NCBI GenBank assembly: GCA_963677885.1
Contig: OY782500.1
Span: 2,914,001-2,978,000 of the forward strand
Reading direction: 5' to 3'
Length of the DNA stretch: 64,000 bases
Origin: UBA1351 sp963677885
Lineage (GTDB): Bacteria > Bacillota > Clostridia > Lachnospirales > Vallitaleaceae
Each line of letters begins with the position of its first letter. Position 1 is the stretch's first letter. The position numbers were made by a program, and so were the translations under genes. Shown one piece after another: positions 26,170 to 35,386 of the stretch. The notes under the pieces were generated by a model. It was not told the DNA's origin. It searched no databases and worked only from the letters and a program-made list of their open reading frames with translations.

Positions 26170-27198
26170 ATGGCAACCATGAAACTTGGGAAAACTGGTA
26201 TTGAAACTAATAAGAATGGATTTGGAGCCCTTCCAATTCAGCGTATAAGTCAGGATGAGGCAGTTCGATTACTGCGAAAGGCTTTAGACGGTGGCATTAG
26301 TTTCTTTGATACATCAAGGGTATATTCAGACAGTGAGGAAAAAATTGGTTTGGCTTTTGAAGGCCGACGTCAGGAGGTCTTTTTGGCGACCAAAACAATG
26401 GCCAAAACCCCGGAAGACTTCTGGAAGGATTTGGAAACCTCCCTTAAACTGTTAAAAACAGACTATATTGATATATACCAGTTTCATTTACCAAAGGTAT
26501 GCTATAAGCCCGGTGACGGAACAGGCATGTATGAATGTATGGTTGAAGCTAAGAATAAAGGCTTAATTCGCCATATTGGTTTTACCAATCACTCCTTGGC
26601 CCTAGCCCATGAATGTATAGACTCTGGTTTGTATGAAACCCTACAGTTCCCCTTTAGTTATCTTACAGATACTAAGGAAATGGAACTGATTAATAAGACA
26701 AAAGAAAATGGGATGGGTTATATTGCAATGAAAGCCCTCGCCGGCGGTCTTTTAACAAAATCGAAGGCTGCCTATGCGCATATGAGTCAGTTTGACCATG
26801 TACTTCCAATTTGGGGAATACAAAGGAAATCTGAACTTGATGAGTTTCTTGAATACGTGAGTCAACCACCTACGATGACCGAGGAAATAAAAAAGATAAT
26901 TGAAGAGGACAGGAATGAGCTCAAGGGAGAGTTTTGCCGTGGATGTGGCTATTGTATGCCCTGTCCTGAAGGTATTGTCATCAATACGGCAGCAAGAATG
27001 TCCTTATTGTTGAGGCGGTCACCTTCACAAAGGCTACTTGAAGAACCGGCACAGGCCATGATGTCGACGATTGATAAGTGTACCGAATGCGGACTCTGTA
27101 TGACAAAATGTCCTTATGAGTTAAAGATACCTGACTTGCTCAAGAAGAATTATGAGGATTACAAAAGTGTTCTTGGTGGACAAGTATCTATTGGCTAA
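26170..27198 (+). CDS. Aldo/keto reductase with C-terminal 2[4Fe-4S] domain
   Basis: 342 residues. The AKR barrel covers about 1-230 and includes FFDTSRVYSDSEEKIG (catalytic Asp and Tyr), LATKTM (Lys) and IYQFHLP (His). A ferredoxin-like tail follows, with two cluster motifs: CRGCGYCMPCP (about 257-267) and CTECGLCMTKCP (about 298-309). These Fe-S AKRs are common in anaerobes, presumably using ferredoxin-level electrons with or instead of NAD(P)H. AGAGGCAGGTAGGCA lies before the ATG. Substrate unknown. Confidence 0.93.
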   Translation: MATMKLGKTGIETNKNGFGALPIQRISQDEAVRLLRKALDGGISFFDTSRVYSDSEEKIGLAFEGRRQEVFLATKTMAKTPEDFWKDLETSLKLLKTDYIDIYQFHLPKVCYKPGDGTGMYECMVEAKNKGLIRHIGFTNHSLALAHECIDSGLYETLQFPFSYLTDTKEMELINKTKENGMGYIAMKALAGGLLTKSKAAYAHMSQFDHVLPIWGIQRKSELDEFLEYVSQPPTMTEEIKKIIEEDRNELKGEFCRGCGYCMPCPEGIVINTAARMSLLLRRSPSQRLLEEPAQAMMSTIDKCTECGLCMTKCPYELKIPDLLKKNYEDYKSVLGGQVSIG

Positions 27199-27247
27199 AC
27201 TGTCAATCATGTCCGATGGTGACTCTGTCCATATCAAAATAAATGCC

Positions 27248-27274
27248 AAAAAGGCCACCCTTTAGAGGGTGGTC
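27248..27274 (-). terminator. Terminator after chrA
   Basis: Read on the minus strand: GACCACCCT-CTAA-AGGGTGGCC followed by five T, starting just past the chrA stop codon. Confidence 0.8.
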
Positions 27275-27278
27275 ATTA

Positions 27279-28454
27279 TTATAGTAAAATTCCGAGTCCA
27301 ATAACCAAAAGAACAATGATTGGGGCTGGAAGTTTTTTGGTTAGCAGGAGAAGTACTGTAGCCGCTGTGACTATGATATTAGTTAGGGTAAAACCACTTT
27401 TTTGCATGAGGATGAGGGCTGAAACTGTGATTAGTCCTCCGGCTACGGCATTGATACCTTTAAGAGATACCTTGATTCCTTTTATCTTTTTCATGTTCTC
27501 CCAGATTGGGAATACGAAGTAGATTAAGAGAAGTCCCGGAAGAAAGATACCAATCCCACCGGCTATTGACCCAAGGATCTGATGGAAAGTTGAGGTGCCT
27601 CTTGCTGCCATACCACCGGCATAGGCTGAAAAACTGAACATAGGTCCCGGAAGGCCTTGGACAAGACCATATCCTGTAAGAAACTCACCGTTGGTCATGA
27701 GTTCTTTTACCTGGACCAGTTCTGTATGCATAACAGGAATAACCACCTGACCACCACCAAATACCAGGTAGCCATATCGGTAGAAACTTTCAAAAATATG
27801 AATCAGTGTATTGTCCCATAAGCTGATTGCCACTAGATTTCCAAGGGCGAAGACGGAAAATACAATGAAATAGGCCCAAGGTGGATTAAGTTTTACATGA
27901 TTCCACAGGTTCTTTTCCTTGGAGACTAGAACACTGACCATGCCACCTAATACTAGAACCAGTGGAAAAATCCAGGGTGACCGAAAGAAATAGGTGGTGA
28001 CAGCGCTAAAGATTAATAGCATCCAGGTCAGCCAATCTGTGGCAACTTTCTTTCCTATACGATAAGCAGCCACAATGATAAAGCCAACAGCCATTGGACC
28101 GATAAATCGTAAGCTGTCGTAGGAGAGATTCATCCTGTCTAGAATCTGGTAAAGAAAGGACAGGGCTGTCATGGCTATTAGAACAGGCATAGCCCATACC
28201 ACCATAGTAAGTAAGGCCAAAAGTGGCCCACCCTTCTTGTAGCCAATGGAGACGATCGTTTGGGTGCTTGTGGGACCTGGAAGAATACTGCATAGGGCAA
28301 TAAGTTCAACCAGATCTTCTTCATTAATATATTCTTTCTTTTCAACCAGCTGATCCGTGAAGACGCCATAATGGCTGGCGGGTCCTCCGAATGCACCAAG
28401 TGAGCAGATAAAGACGTCCTTTAGAAAGGAGCGCCAGGCAATTGTATGTTCCAT
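27279..28454 (-). CDS. chrA: Chromate transporter (CHR family, two-domain)
   Basis: 391 residues, fused bidomain CHR protein with about 10-12 membrane segments. The signature GAFGGPASHYG is in the N-half, with LCSILPGPTSTQ. In the C-half YLVFGGGQVVIPVM and GLVQGLPGPMFSFSAYAGG are the matching repeat. ChrA-type proteins extrude chromate, probably by proton antiport. Many CHR proteins in anaerobes have unknown natural substrates. It is divergent from padR, with tandem palindromes in the shared 137-base region, so PadR control is plausible. Confidence 0.9.
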   Translation of the reverse strand: MEHTIAWRSFLKDVFICSLGAFGGPASHYGVFTDQLVEKKEYINEEDLVELIALCSILPGPTSTQTIVSIGYKKGGPLLALLTMVVWAMPVLIAMTALSFLYQILDRMNLSYDSLRFIGPMAVGFIIVAAYRIGKKVATDWLTWMLLIFSAVTTYFFRSPWIFPLVLVLGGMVSVLVSKEKNLWNHVKLNPPWAYFIVFSVFALGNLVAISLWDNTLIHIFESFYRYGYLVFGGGQVVIPVMHTELVQVKELMTNGEFLTGYGLVQGLPGPMFSFSAYAGGMAARGTSTFHQILGSIAGGIGIFLPGLLLIYFVFPIWENMKKIKGIKVSLKGINAVAGGLITVSALILMQKSGFTLTNIIVTAATVLLLLTKKLPAPIIVLLVIGLGILL

Positions 28455-28499
28455 AAATGACTCCTTTTTTCCTTTATTGTGTTACAATGAGTAAAGTTT

Positions 28500-28567
28500 T
28501 TGACACTTTAGTCATGGATATGATAAAATGAATAATAATATCGATTAACGATATCGTGTTTCGATAT
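28500..28567 (+). promoter_or_regulatory. padR promoter and tandem ATATCG-N5-CGATAT operators
   Basis: TTGACA (28500-28505), an 18-base spacer, TAAAAT (28524-28529). Downstream are two perfect inverted repeats, ATATCG-ATTAA-CGATAT (28538-28554) and ATATCG-TGTTT-CGATAT (28551-28567), overlapping by four bases. PadR dimers bind palindromes in their own promoters, so autorepression is likely. Confidence 0.78.
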
Positions 28568-28591
28568 CAGTATATCAGGAGATGAAATTAA

Positions 28592-28897
28592 ATGCAAGAT
28601 AAGATTTTAAGGAAGCTTTTTCTGGGCTTTACGCAGATCCACATTCTGCATCATGGCAGAGATGAAGCCTTTTATGGTAAGTGGATGATGGAAGAGCTTA
28701 TGGAACATGGTTATGATATGAGTCCGGGAACCCTATATCCCCTACTAAGAAAAATGACAGATGACGGTTTACTGGTCAAAGAAGACAAGAATGTAAATGG
28801 AAAGATTAGAAAATATTATAGAACCACAGACCTTGGTCAATCCGTTCTTGTGGAAGCAAGAGCCAAGGCTTATGAACTGTTTAAGGAGATCCGATGA
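28592..28897 (+). CDS. PadR family transcriptional regulator
   Basis: 101 residues, the compact subfamily-2-like PadR winged helix. YGKWMMEELMEHGYDMSPGTLYPLLRKMTDDGLLVKE is the recognition helix and wing, with SPGTLYPLL the most conserved part; the C-terminal helix is for dimerisation. Its stop codon overlaps the start of the DEAD-box gene (ATGA at 28894-28897), implying translational coupling. Ligands of small PadR proteins range from phenolics to drugs. The divergent chrA gene and the tandem palindromes suggest it controls both directions. Confidence 0.92.
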   Translation: MQDKILRKLFLGFTQIHILHHGRDEAFYGKWMMEELMEHGYDMSPGTLYPLLRKMTDDGLLVKEDKNVNGKIRKYYRTTDLGQSVLVEARAKAYELFKEIR

Positions 28898-30294
28898 CAT
28901 TTAAAGAAATGAACCTGCATCCAATGATTATAAGGGCTATAGAAGAAAGAGAGTACATGCAGCCAACCCCTATACAGGTCCAGGCCATTCCATCCATTCT
29001 CAAGAGTAGAGATCTATTGGGTATAGCCAGTACCGGAACCGGTAAGACAGCTGCTTTTGCTATCCCTATCCTTCAAAAAGCTGGTCTTCATGGCAAAAAC
29101 GAGGGAAACCTGAATAAAGTGAAAGCTTTGATTTTAGCTCCAACAAGAGAACTGGCCATACAGATTGGTCAAAGCTTTGACGCATATGGCAAGTATATGG
29201 ATTTGACTACAGGTGTAGTCTTTGGAGGGGTAACACCTAAGCAGCATATTAAGGTCATGCGACGGGAACCGGATATCCTAGTTGCAACACCTGGCCGCTT
29301 GCTTGATCTTGATGAAAGAGGAGTTGTGGATTTCAGTGAATTGGAGGTTCTTGTCCTTGATGAAGCCGACCGTATGCTTGATCTGGGTATGGCCAAAGAT
29401 GTGGAACGAATTCTTTCAAAACTGCCAAAAGAGCGGCAAAACCTCTTGTTCTCAGCAACAATGCCTGACAGTGTTCAGAAATTAACCAATAAGATTTTAA
29501 ATAATCCTGTAAGAGTTCATGTCAAATCCAAGCCAACTAAACAGGCAAAGATCCACCAGAAGGTCTACTATGTAGATCCACCGGACAAGACTTTTCTTCT
29601 CATAGATTTACTAAAAGAAGGCAAGATGAAGTCGGTACTTGTATTTGTTAAAACCAAGAAACAGGCGGATAAGGTATGCAAGGCCATTAATGTAGCCAAC
29701 ATTCCAAACATAAGGTCGAGAGCCATTCATGGTGACAAGAGTCAGATGGAGCGGCAAAAGGTTATGGATATGTTTAAGGCCAAGGAGATACAGGTCCTGG
29801 TCGCCTCTGATGTGGCGGCAAGAGGTATTGATATTGACAACCTGACCCATGTCGTCAACATGAACATTCCCAATGTTCCTGAAACCTATATCCATAGAAT
29901 TGGCCGTACAGGCCGGGCCGGCAAGGGAGGAACAGCCATTTCCTTCTGCAGTCTGGATGAAAAAGACGAACTTGAGGCGATTGAAAGGCACCAGAAATAT
30001 CAGATTCCTGTGGTCAAGGATCACGATTACCTGCCTATAAAACTGGCCCTAATCCGTAACCGAGAACTTTACAGGCAGGAATTACCTTCTAGTTCTGTTA
30101 CCAAGAAAAAGCCTACGAGAAGCCGGGTTTCCAATGGCCGAAACCAGGGACGGACTTCAAATGGTCGGAATAAAGGTCCTTCCACAAGTGCAAGCCATAG
30201 TAAATCTGGCGGACAAGGTAAAGTTAGTAATCAGGGAAAGAACAAGTCTAAGAATAACAGTAGGAATAAATCGGGAAATAGAAAGAGTAAATAA
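28894..30294 (+). CDS. DEAD-box RNA helicase (RhlE/CshA-like)
   Basis: 466 residues. All core motifs are present: Q motif PTPIQ, I ASTGTGKT, Ia PTRELA, II DEAD, III SAT, V DVAARGID and VI HRIGRTGR. Residues from about 385 form a basic, low-complexity tail rich in Lys, Arg, Asn, Ser and Gly, with repeated NGRNQG/NGRNKG-like units, typical of an RNA-binding tail. It unwinds RNA using ATP, probably in ribosome assembly, cold adaptation or mRNA decay. The unusual point is its position: coupled to a PadR regulator instead of standing alone. No terminator is obvious downstream. Confidence 0.95.
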   Translation: MTFKEMNLHPMIIRAIEEREYMQPTPIQVQAIPSILKSRDLLGIASTGTGKTAAFAIPILQKAGLHGKNEGNLNKVKALILAPTRELAIQIGQSFDAYGKYMDLTTGVVFGGVTPKQHIKVMRREPDILVATPGRLLDLDERGVVDFSELEVLVLDEADRMLDLGMAKDVERILSKLPKERQNLLFSATMPDSVQKLTNKILNNPVRVHVKSKPTKQAKIHQKVYYVDPPDKTFLLIDLLKEGKMKSVLVFVKTKKQADKVCKAINVANIPNIRSRAIHGDKSQMERQKVMDMFKAKEIQVLVASDVAARGIDIDNLTHVVNMNIPNVPETYIHRIGRTGRAGKGGTAISFCSLDEKDELEAIERHQKYQIPVVKDHDYLPIKLALIRNRELYRQELPSSSVTKKKPTRSRVSNGRNQGRTSNGRNKGPSTSASHSKSGGQGKVSNQGKNKSKNNSRNKSGNRKSK

Positions 30295-30374
30295 TGGTTG
30301 CTAAAGGACTCAGTTGGTGCTAGAGTGTTACTGGTAGTTTTACATATCAGAAAAAATTTTCAAGAGGTAAGCAC

Positions 30375-31607
30375 ATGCCAGGAACAAATACCATCAAAAA
30401 CGAACCCTTTCCAAACCTGAAATATTTCATACTCTATGGTATGATTTACGAGTTTATATTAAGACTCTACCAGCCTTATCAAGTCAAGTTTCTTGAACGG
30501 ATAGGTGGAAATGAGTTTCATATATCCCTCTTTAATTCCATGCCCGGACTCATTATGGTCTTTACGGTTTTACCTGTTCTATTAGTTCTAAGACAAATGG
30601 ATGCCAAGAAGATGACCGGTTGGTCCTTGATTATTATGAGGTTCTTTATTCTGTCTTATGCCTTGGTACCATTTATGCCCGCACAAATACAACCCTGGGC
30701 CATGATAGGTATTACAGCCTTTCTCAGCATTCCCATGGCCTTATATAACAATAGTTTTCAGAGTCTGACTGGAGATCTTTTTACTCCGAGAAACAGGGCT
30801 CAGGCTATTGGGGCCAAGAATAAGTATTCTGTTCCGGTGATCATGGTCGTTGTACTCGTGACAGGTCTGATTTTGACAAAAGTTCCCGGTAACGAAAATG
30901 AACTGATCCTACTTTATCAAATATTTTTTGTTGCTGCCTTTTTGTTGACAGGTTTGGAATATGGAGTTCTTAAAAAGCTCAAACTTGTTAATACCATTCA
31001 TGTAGAGCCTGAGCCGGTAAAACATGTTTTTAAGGAAATATTTCTAAACAAGGCTTTTATGATTTTTGCCGGATGCTCCTTACTCTTCCATTTTGGATGG
31101 CAAATGGGATGGCCATTATTCAGCATCTATACCATTCGGGATTTAGGCGCTGATGAAGGCTGGCTTTCCATTATCAATATCGCCTCTATGACAACCATGT
31201 TCATTGGCCACCACTACTGGCACCGGCTAATTGAGCGTTATGGGAATTCTGTGATTATTGCTGTTTGTACAATGGGTATGGCTATTACTCCTTTGCTCTA
31301 TATTGCAGCAAAAGATTTATATATGCTTACGCTTATGGCAGCTTTTACGGGAGTGTTTACATCAGGTACTATTACAGTACTTTTAAGCTCTGCACTTGAG
31401 GTCATACCTCTAAAGAATCGAATGATTTATATGGGCGTCTATACGACCATGACCAATATTACACTGGCGATAGCACCAATTGTTGGCCACTATTTCCTAA
31501 CTACCAAAAGCATTCAGGTGGCCTTACTCATGTCGACGGTTTTTAGAATTATCGGTGGTGTGGCTTTTATTATTAGAAATCTCTTGAAAGACAGGCTTAC
31601 CAGCTGA
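30375..31607 (+). CDS. MFS transporter
   Basis: 410 residues with about 12 predicted membrane segments. FNSMPGLIMVFTVLPVLLVLRQMDAKKMTGWS carries the loop 2-3 region of the major facilitator superfamily, and the second half has TMFIGHHYWHRLIERYG in the equivalent position. AAGAGGTAAGC precedes the ATG. Substrate cannot be read. The gene has its own terminator overlapping the stop codon. Confidence 0.85.
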   Translation: MPGTNTIKNEPFPNLKYFILYGMIYEFILRLYQPYQVKFLERIGGNEFHISLFNSMPGLIMVFTVLPVLLVLRQMDAKKMTGWSLIIMRFFILSYALVPFMPAQIQPWAMIGITAFLSIPMALYNNSFQSLTGDLFTPRNRAQAIGAKNKYSVPVIMVVVLVTGLILTKVPGNENELILLYQIFFVAAFLLTGLEYGVLKKLKLVNTIHVEPEPVKHVFKEIFLNKAFMIFAGCSLLFHFGWQMGWPLFSIYTIRDLGADEGWLSIINIASMTTMFIGHHYWHRLIERYGNSVIIAVCTMGMAITPLLYIAAKDLYMLTLMAAFTGVFTSGTITVLLSSALEVIPLKNRMIYMGVYTTMTNITLAIAPIVGHYFLTTKSIQVALLMSTVFRIIGGVAFIIRNLLKDRLTS

Positions 31608-31632
31608 TTCCATCATGGAGTCAGCTTTATTG
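31602..31632 (+). terminator. Terminator overlapping MFS stop codon
   Basis: AGCTGATTCCA/TGGAGTCAGCT (11 bp with one G-T pair, TCA loop) then TTTATTGT. The stem includes the stop codon. Confidence 0.75.
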
Positions 31633-31659
31633 TATTCAACGGGTAAGTTAATGTATAAT
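31630..31659 (+). promoter_or_regulatory. Promoter of exonuclease III-type gene
   Basis: TTGTAT (31630-31635), an 18-base spacer, TATAAT (31654-31659), 56 bases before the start codon. Confidence 0.55.
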
Positions 31660-31715
31660 AAGTAAATAGTATAAATAAAACTATATAAGTAATTATAATC
31701 AAGGAGGAAAAATCA

Positions 31716-32543
31716 ATGCGATTTATTTCATGGAATATTGATTCTTTAAATGCTGCCCTGACAAGCGATTCAGCTAGAGCAGTACTTTCAAGAAAAGTTA
31801 TTGATACAATTATAGAAAAAGACCCGGACCTTATTGCCTTACAGGAAACCAAACTGCCTTCAAAGGGACCAAGTAAGAAACATATTGAACTGCTTGGTGA
31901 GCTTTTTAAAGGTTATACTTTCCAGTGGAGATCATCTCAGGAGCCAGCCAGAAAAGGTTATGCAGGAACCATGTTTTTATACAAAGAAAAATTTGCTCCG
32001 GAAGTCTCTTATCCTGAAATCGGAGCGCCGGATACAATGGATCTGGAAGGTCGAATGATAACCCTGGATTTTGGTGAGTTTTATGTGACTCAGGTTTATA
32101 CGCCCAATGCTGGGGATGGCCTTAAGCGATTAAAAGACAGACAGATATGGGATCAAAAATATGCCGATTACCTGGAGAGTCTTGATAAGATAAAACCTGT
32201 TCTTGCAACAGGGGACTACAACGTGGCCCATAAGGAGATAGACCTTGCTAATCCTGAGTCCAACCACCAGTCAGCAGGTTTTACCGACGAAGAGCGTGAA
32301 GGTTTCACCAACTTACTTGCCAGAGGTTTTACTGACTCCTTCAGACATGTTCACGGTGATATCCCGGATGTATATACTTGGTGGGCCCAACGTGTAAAAA
32401 CCAGTAAAATCAACAACTCCGGATGGAGAATTGACTACTGGCTGGTAAGTGACAGAATCGCTGACAGGGTCAAAGTTTCTGAAATGGTTGATTCAGGTGA
32501 AAGACAGGATCATGCACCGATTATGTTGGAGATTGACCTATAA
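31716..32543 (+). CDS. Exodeoxyribonuclease III / AP endonuclease family
   Basis: 275 residues of the EEP nuclease superfamily. Motifs in order are SWNIDSLN, LIALQETKLP (metal-binding Glu), QVYTPNAGDG, TGDYNVAHKEIDLANP (Asp/Asn), WRIDYWLVS and the final DHAPI (catalytic Asp-His). It is slightly longer than E. coli Xth (268). AGGAGGAAAAATC precedes the ATG. It should cut DNA at abasic sites and trim 3' ends in base-excision repair. It is not clearly linked to its neighbours. Confidence 0.93.
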   Translation: MRFISWNIDSLNAALTSDSARAVLSRKVIDTIIEKDPDLIALQETKLPSKGPSKKHIELLGELFKGYTFQWRSSQEPARKGYAGTMFLYKEKFAPEVSYPEIGAPDTMDLEGRMITLDFGEFYVTQVYTPNAGDGLKRLKDRQIWDQKYADYLESLDKIKPVLATGDYNVAHKEIDLANPESNHQSAGFTDEEREGFTNLLARGFTDSFRHVHGDIPDVYTWWAQRVKTSKINNSGWRIDYWLVSDRIADRVKVSEMVDSGERQDHAPIMLEIDL

Positions 32544-32579
32544 TATTTAGGATGACAAAGATAAAGCTGGTATTTGTAA

Positions 32580-34316
32580 ATGAAAAAAAATAAAAATGTT
32601 CTATCCTTAAACGCAATAATTTTAATGATTGTCACAAGCGCTATACTTGTCCAGGGACTTATGTGGCTAATTGACAGCATATATCTCTTTCGTAATGATA
32701 TAGAGGATTTAAATCAAATTCAAACAGACTATGTTAAGGCTCAACTTAAGGAACGGGTAGCTTCGGTTATCGATTATACGGATTACCGAAGTCAGGAAAC
32801 TGAATCTGTCCTTAGGGCTGAGCTTAAGTCTCGAACCAATGAGGCTTATGCAGTCATGAGCAACATCTATAGTCAAAACAAAGAGACACATTCCAGGGAG
32901 GAAATTACTGGGATGATTAAGGATGCCCTAAGAGACATCAGGTTTAATGATGGACGTGGTTATTTTTTCGTTGACACATTAGAGGGTGATGTTATCCTAT
33001 ATCCAGCCTTCCCGGAAAACGAAGGAAGTAATTTAATTGATTTACAGGATGATGACGGTCAGTACGTTGTTCGAAATGAAGTTGAGACTGTTAAGACTAT
33101 GGGGGAAGGCTTCGTTGAAGGATACTGGATTAAACCAGACAGTGACGACACGAAAACTTATAAAAAGCTAACTTTTGTTAAAGCTTTTGAACCCTATGAC
33201 TGGTACTTGGGATGTGGAGACTATGTGGACGAGATGACAAAGACGATTCAAGAGGAAGTTTTGGAATACGTTGATACCATCAAATATGGTGAAGACCACA
33301 TTCAGTACGTTTTTTTACATGATTATCAGGGAGTCGAGTTGGCCAATGGAATTTATCCTGAGCTGGTAGGAATCAACCATTATGAGTTGGAAGATAATAA
33401 TGGTGCCAAGGTCTATCAGGAACAGATTAAGTTATGTTTGGAAAATGGTGGAGGCTTCCTTGAACATTACTGGCCCAATCAGGACGGGCAAGGCTACTAT
33501 AGAAAATTAACTTACGTTGAACCTTTGCCCCAATGGGAGTGGGTAATAGGAACCGGAGTCGATGTTTCTGACTTGGACAACCGGATTCAATTGAAAGAGA
33601 AGGAACTGACTCGCTTTGTTGTTACCCGGACACTACTCATTCTGGCTGTCCTTGCCTGTCTTCTAACAGCTACAATTATATATGTAAGCAGGTTTATGTC
33701 AAAAGTTAATAAGAATTTCAGCATATTCAGAGATGCCATGATTTCAGCAAAAATGAAGCTGAAGCCAATTCAGGTGGAAAATCTGGATTATACAGATTTT
33801 TCAGAGCTTGCCCAGGTTACCAATTCCATGACAGAGAGAATTAATCATCTCCTCCATTATGATGAATTGACAGGTACTTATAACAGACGGTCTATTATGG
33901 AGATGCTGGATCAGATTATGGCACAGTCGCCGGATAATACCGGTATTATTATTATGGATGTTGATTTTTTTAAGAAAGTCAATGATAATTTTGGACACGA
34001 AGTCGGTGATGAAACATTGAAAATCACAGCCAACCAGATAAAAGCCAACACACCGGATAGTGGATATGTTGGCAGGTTTGGAGGTGAAGAGTTTATCATC
34101 ATACTTCCGGATTTTGACCTGGAAAAAGTTATTGAAGTTGCAGAAAAAATTCGGAAGGAAATAGAAGAGTCTCATATAGATGCGATTGATGGTCATATTA
34201 CCATTAGCGGTGGTATAGCCCATTCAAAAACTTTTAGCCGGGACCGTTTGTTTGCCAGGGCTGACCTTATGCTCTACAAGGCCAAGGAATCAGGGAGAAA
34301 TAGAATTGAGTATTGA
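32580..34316 (+). CDS. Membrane diguanylate cyclase with tandem Cache sensors
   Basis: 578 residues. TM1 at about 12-32 and TM2 at about 338-360 flank an extracellular region with two sequential Cache-type modules. Each repeats the pattern YxFxxD.xG...F.E.YW.....YRKLT.V....W.WxxGxG; see GRGYFFVDTLEGD with WYLGCGDYVDE, and IQYVFLHDYQGVE with WEWVIGTGVD. The GGDEF domain (about 415-578) has GGEEF with no RxxD inhibition site before it. It should convert an extracellular small-molecule signal into c-di-GMP. Its start lies 36 bases after the nuclease gene. It ends 13 bases from the convergent questin-oxidase-like gene with no terminator between. Confidence 0.92.
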   Translation: MKKNKNVLSLNAIILMIVTSAILVQGLMWLIDSIYLFRNDIEDLNQIQTDYVKAQLKERVASVIDYTDYRSQETESVLRAELKSRTNEAYAVMSNIYSQNKETHSREEITGMIKDALRDIRFNDGRGYFFVDTLEGDVILYPAFPENEGSNLIDLQDDDGQYVVRNEVETVKTMGEGFVEGYWIKPDSDDTKTYKKLTFVKAFEPYDWYLGCGDYVDEMTKTIQEEVLEYVDTIKYGEDHIQYVFLHDYQGVELANGIYPELVGINHYELEDNNGAKVYQEQIKLCLENGGGFLEHYWPNQDGQGYYRKLTYVEPLPQWEWVIGTGVDVSDLDNRIQLKEKELTRFVVTRTLLILAVLACLLTATIIYVSRFMSKVNKNFSIFRDAMISAKMKLKPIQVENLDYTDFSELAQVTNSMTERINHLLHYDELTGTYNRRSIMEMLDQIMAQSPDNTGIIIMDVDFFKKVNDNFGHEVGDETLKITANQIKANTPDSGYVGRFGGEEFIIILPDFDLEKVIEVAEKIRKEIEESHIDAIDGHITISGGIAHSKTFSRDRLFARADLMLYKAKESGRNRIEY

Positions 34317-34329
34317 CCTGAAGATCCTC

Positions 34330-35289
34330 TTAATGGTGAAGCCAGTACTTATGGCTGACGATATGGGCAATCTTGTTAAAAATAACCAGATTGAATCGCT
34401 CACTTAACTCTTTGCAGGCATAGATTAATTTAATATCGTGAACGTCAGATGCAGCATGGACTTCTGTCAGTATTTGGTCCCAAGACTTGATTTCAATCTT
34501 GATTACAGGCAGTCGTTCATCAGTTAAGAGACAGTAAAGTTGTGCCTTAATCCAAAAGTCTTGAAGCCATTGATTGTAATTATCGATGTAGGGCTTTAAC
34601 CGGGTTAGGGCATTAAATGCATTGACCACATGAAGAACCACAAAGTCTCTGGTTTTTAAAAACCATAAGCCGAGAATAAACCCAATCCTTTTTTCTGTAT
34701 CTTCTTCTAAGGTCAGGTAAGTGAGATGATTCATGAGTTCAGGGGTATCAAGTACCCTATCGATTTTTTCTGAAATGGATAGTCCGGTAAAATCCAAGCT
34801 CAATGAAGTTCTTAGCTCCATTAGGTGATTAAAATCTTCCTTTGGCACCTTGCTTGCTTTTTTTGACAAGGCTTTGACAGTATAAACATCAAAACCTTCT
34901 TCAGGATGACTAAGTGTATCCCAGAAGGCAAGGGCTTTAGCCATTTCATCCTGGTCGGGATTGTCGATGGCAAAAGCAAGCCGAATCAGGCCATGGAAGA
35001 GATGGGCATCCAGAGACTCTGAAGCATGGCTGAGTAATGGGCCAAGGAAATCTTCTAAGTCTCCCGGCTGGTCCTTATAATAGGTATATCTTTCGACATA
35101 TTTTTTTTCTTTTTTACTCAAGTCAATACCGGCATCATGAATATCCCTTAAGGGTCTTGAATGGATATAGTCTTGACATCTTTCTTCAATGACATCTGAA
35201 TCTAAACCCAGTCGTTTTAGGGACTCCCGGTACATGGGTAAATGGTTGGTGAAATTATTTGAATGGATGGGTGAGTAATGTCTATTCAT
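34330..35289 (-). CDS. Questin oxidase-like family protein
   Basis: 319 residues, mainly helical. The opening SNNFTNHLPMYRESLKRLG and the later HLFHGLIRLAFAIDNPDQDEMAKALAFW resemble the questin oxidase (AflY/GedK-type, DUF4243) family, which has a conserved NH.P motif and HGLIR..YA. Fungal members perform Baeyer-Villiger-type ring cleavage of anthraquinones; bacterial members are uncharacterised. No secondary-metabolite genes are adjacent. It is divergent from a MATE exporter with a palindrome between them, so drug or xenobiotic handling is conceivable. Family call from memory, moderate certainty. Confidence 0.65.
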   Translation of the reverse strand: MNRHYSPIHSNNFTNHLPMYRESLKRLGLDSDVIEERCQDYIHSRPLRDIHDAGIDLSKKEKKYVERYTYYKDQPGDLEDFLGPLLSHASESLDAHLFHGLIRLAFAIDNPDQDEMAKALAFWDTLSHPEEGFDVYTVKALSKKASKVPKEDFNHLMELRTSLSLDFTGLSISEKIDRVLDTPELMNHLTYLTLEEDTEKRIGFILGLWFLKTRDFVVLHVVNAFNALTRLKPYIDNYNQWLQDFWIKAQLYCLLTDERLPVIKIEIKSWDQILTEVHAASDVHDIKLIYACKELSERFNLVIFNKIAHIVSHKYWLHH

Positions 35290-35318
35290 AGGCTACCTCT
35301 TTTTATCCTTGATTATAT

Positions 35319-35331
35319 GAGAACTGTTCTC
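35319..35331. promoter_or_regulatory. Palindrome GAGAAC-T-GTTCTC between divergent genes
   Basis: A perfect 13-base palindrome in the 97-base region between the questin-oxidase-like and MATE genes. It is just upstream of a TGATAAT extended -10-like box (35334-35340). A candidate operator for either gene. Confidence 0.45.
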
Positions 35332-35386
35332 GTTGATAATACCCCATATAGGGACGCTTGTCAAAACCATGTTAAAGGAGGCTTTT

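Noticed and set aside
35319..35331. GAGAACTGTTCTC as a LexA/DinR box
   Set aside because: DinR boxes have a four-base spacer (GAAC-N4-GTTC); here it is one base, and neighbours are not SOS genes.
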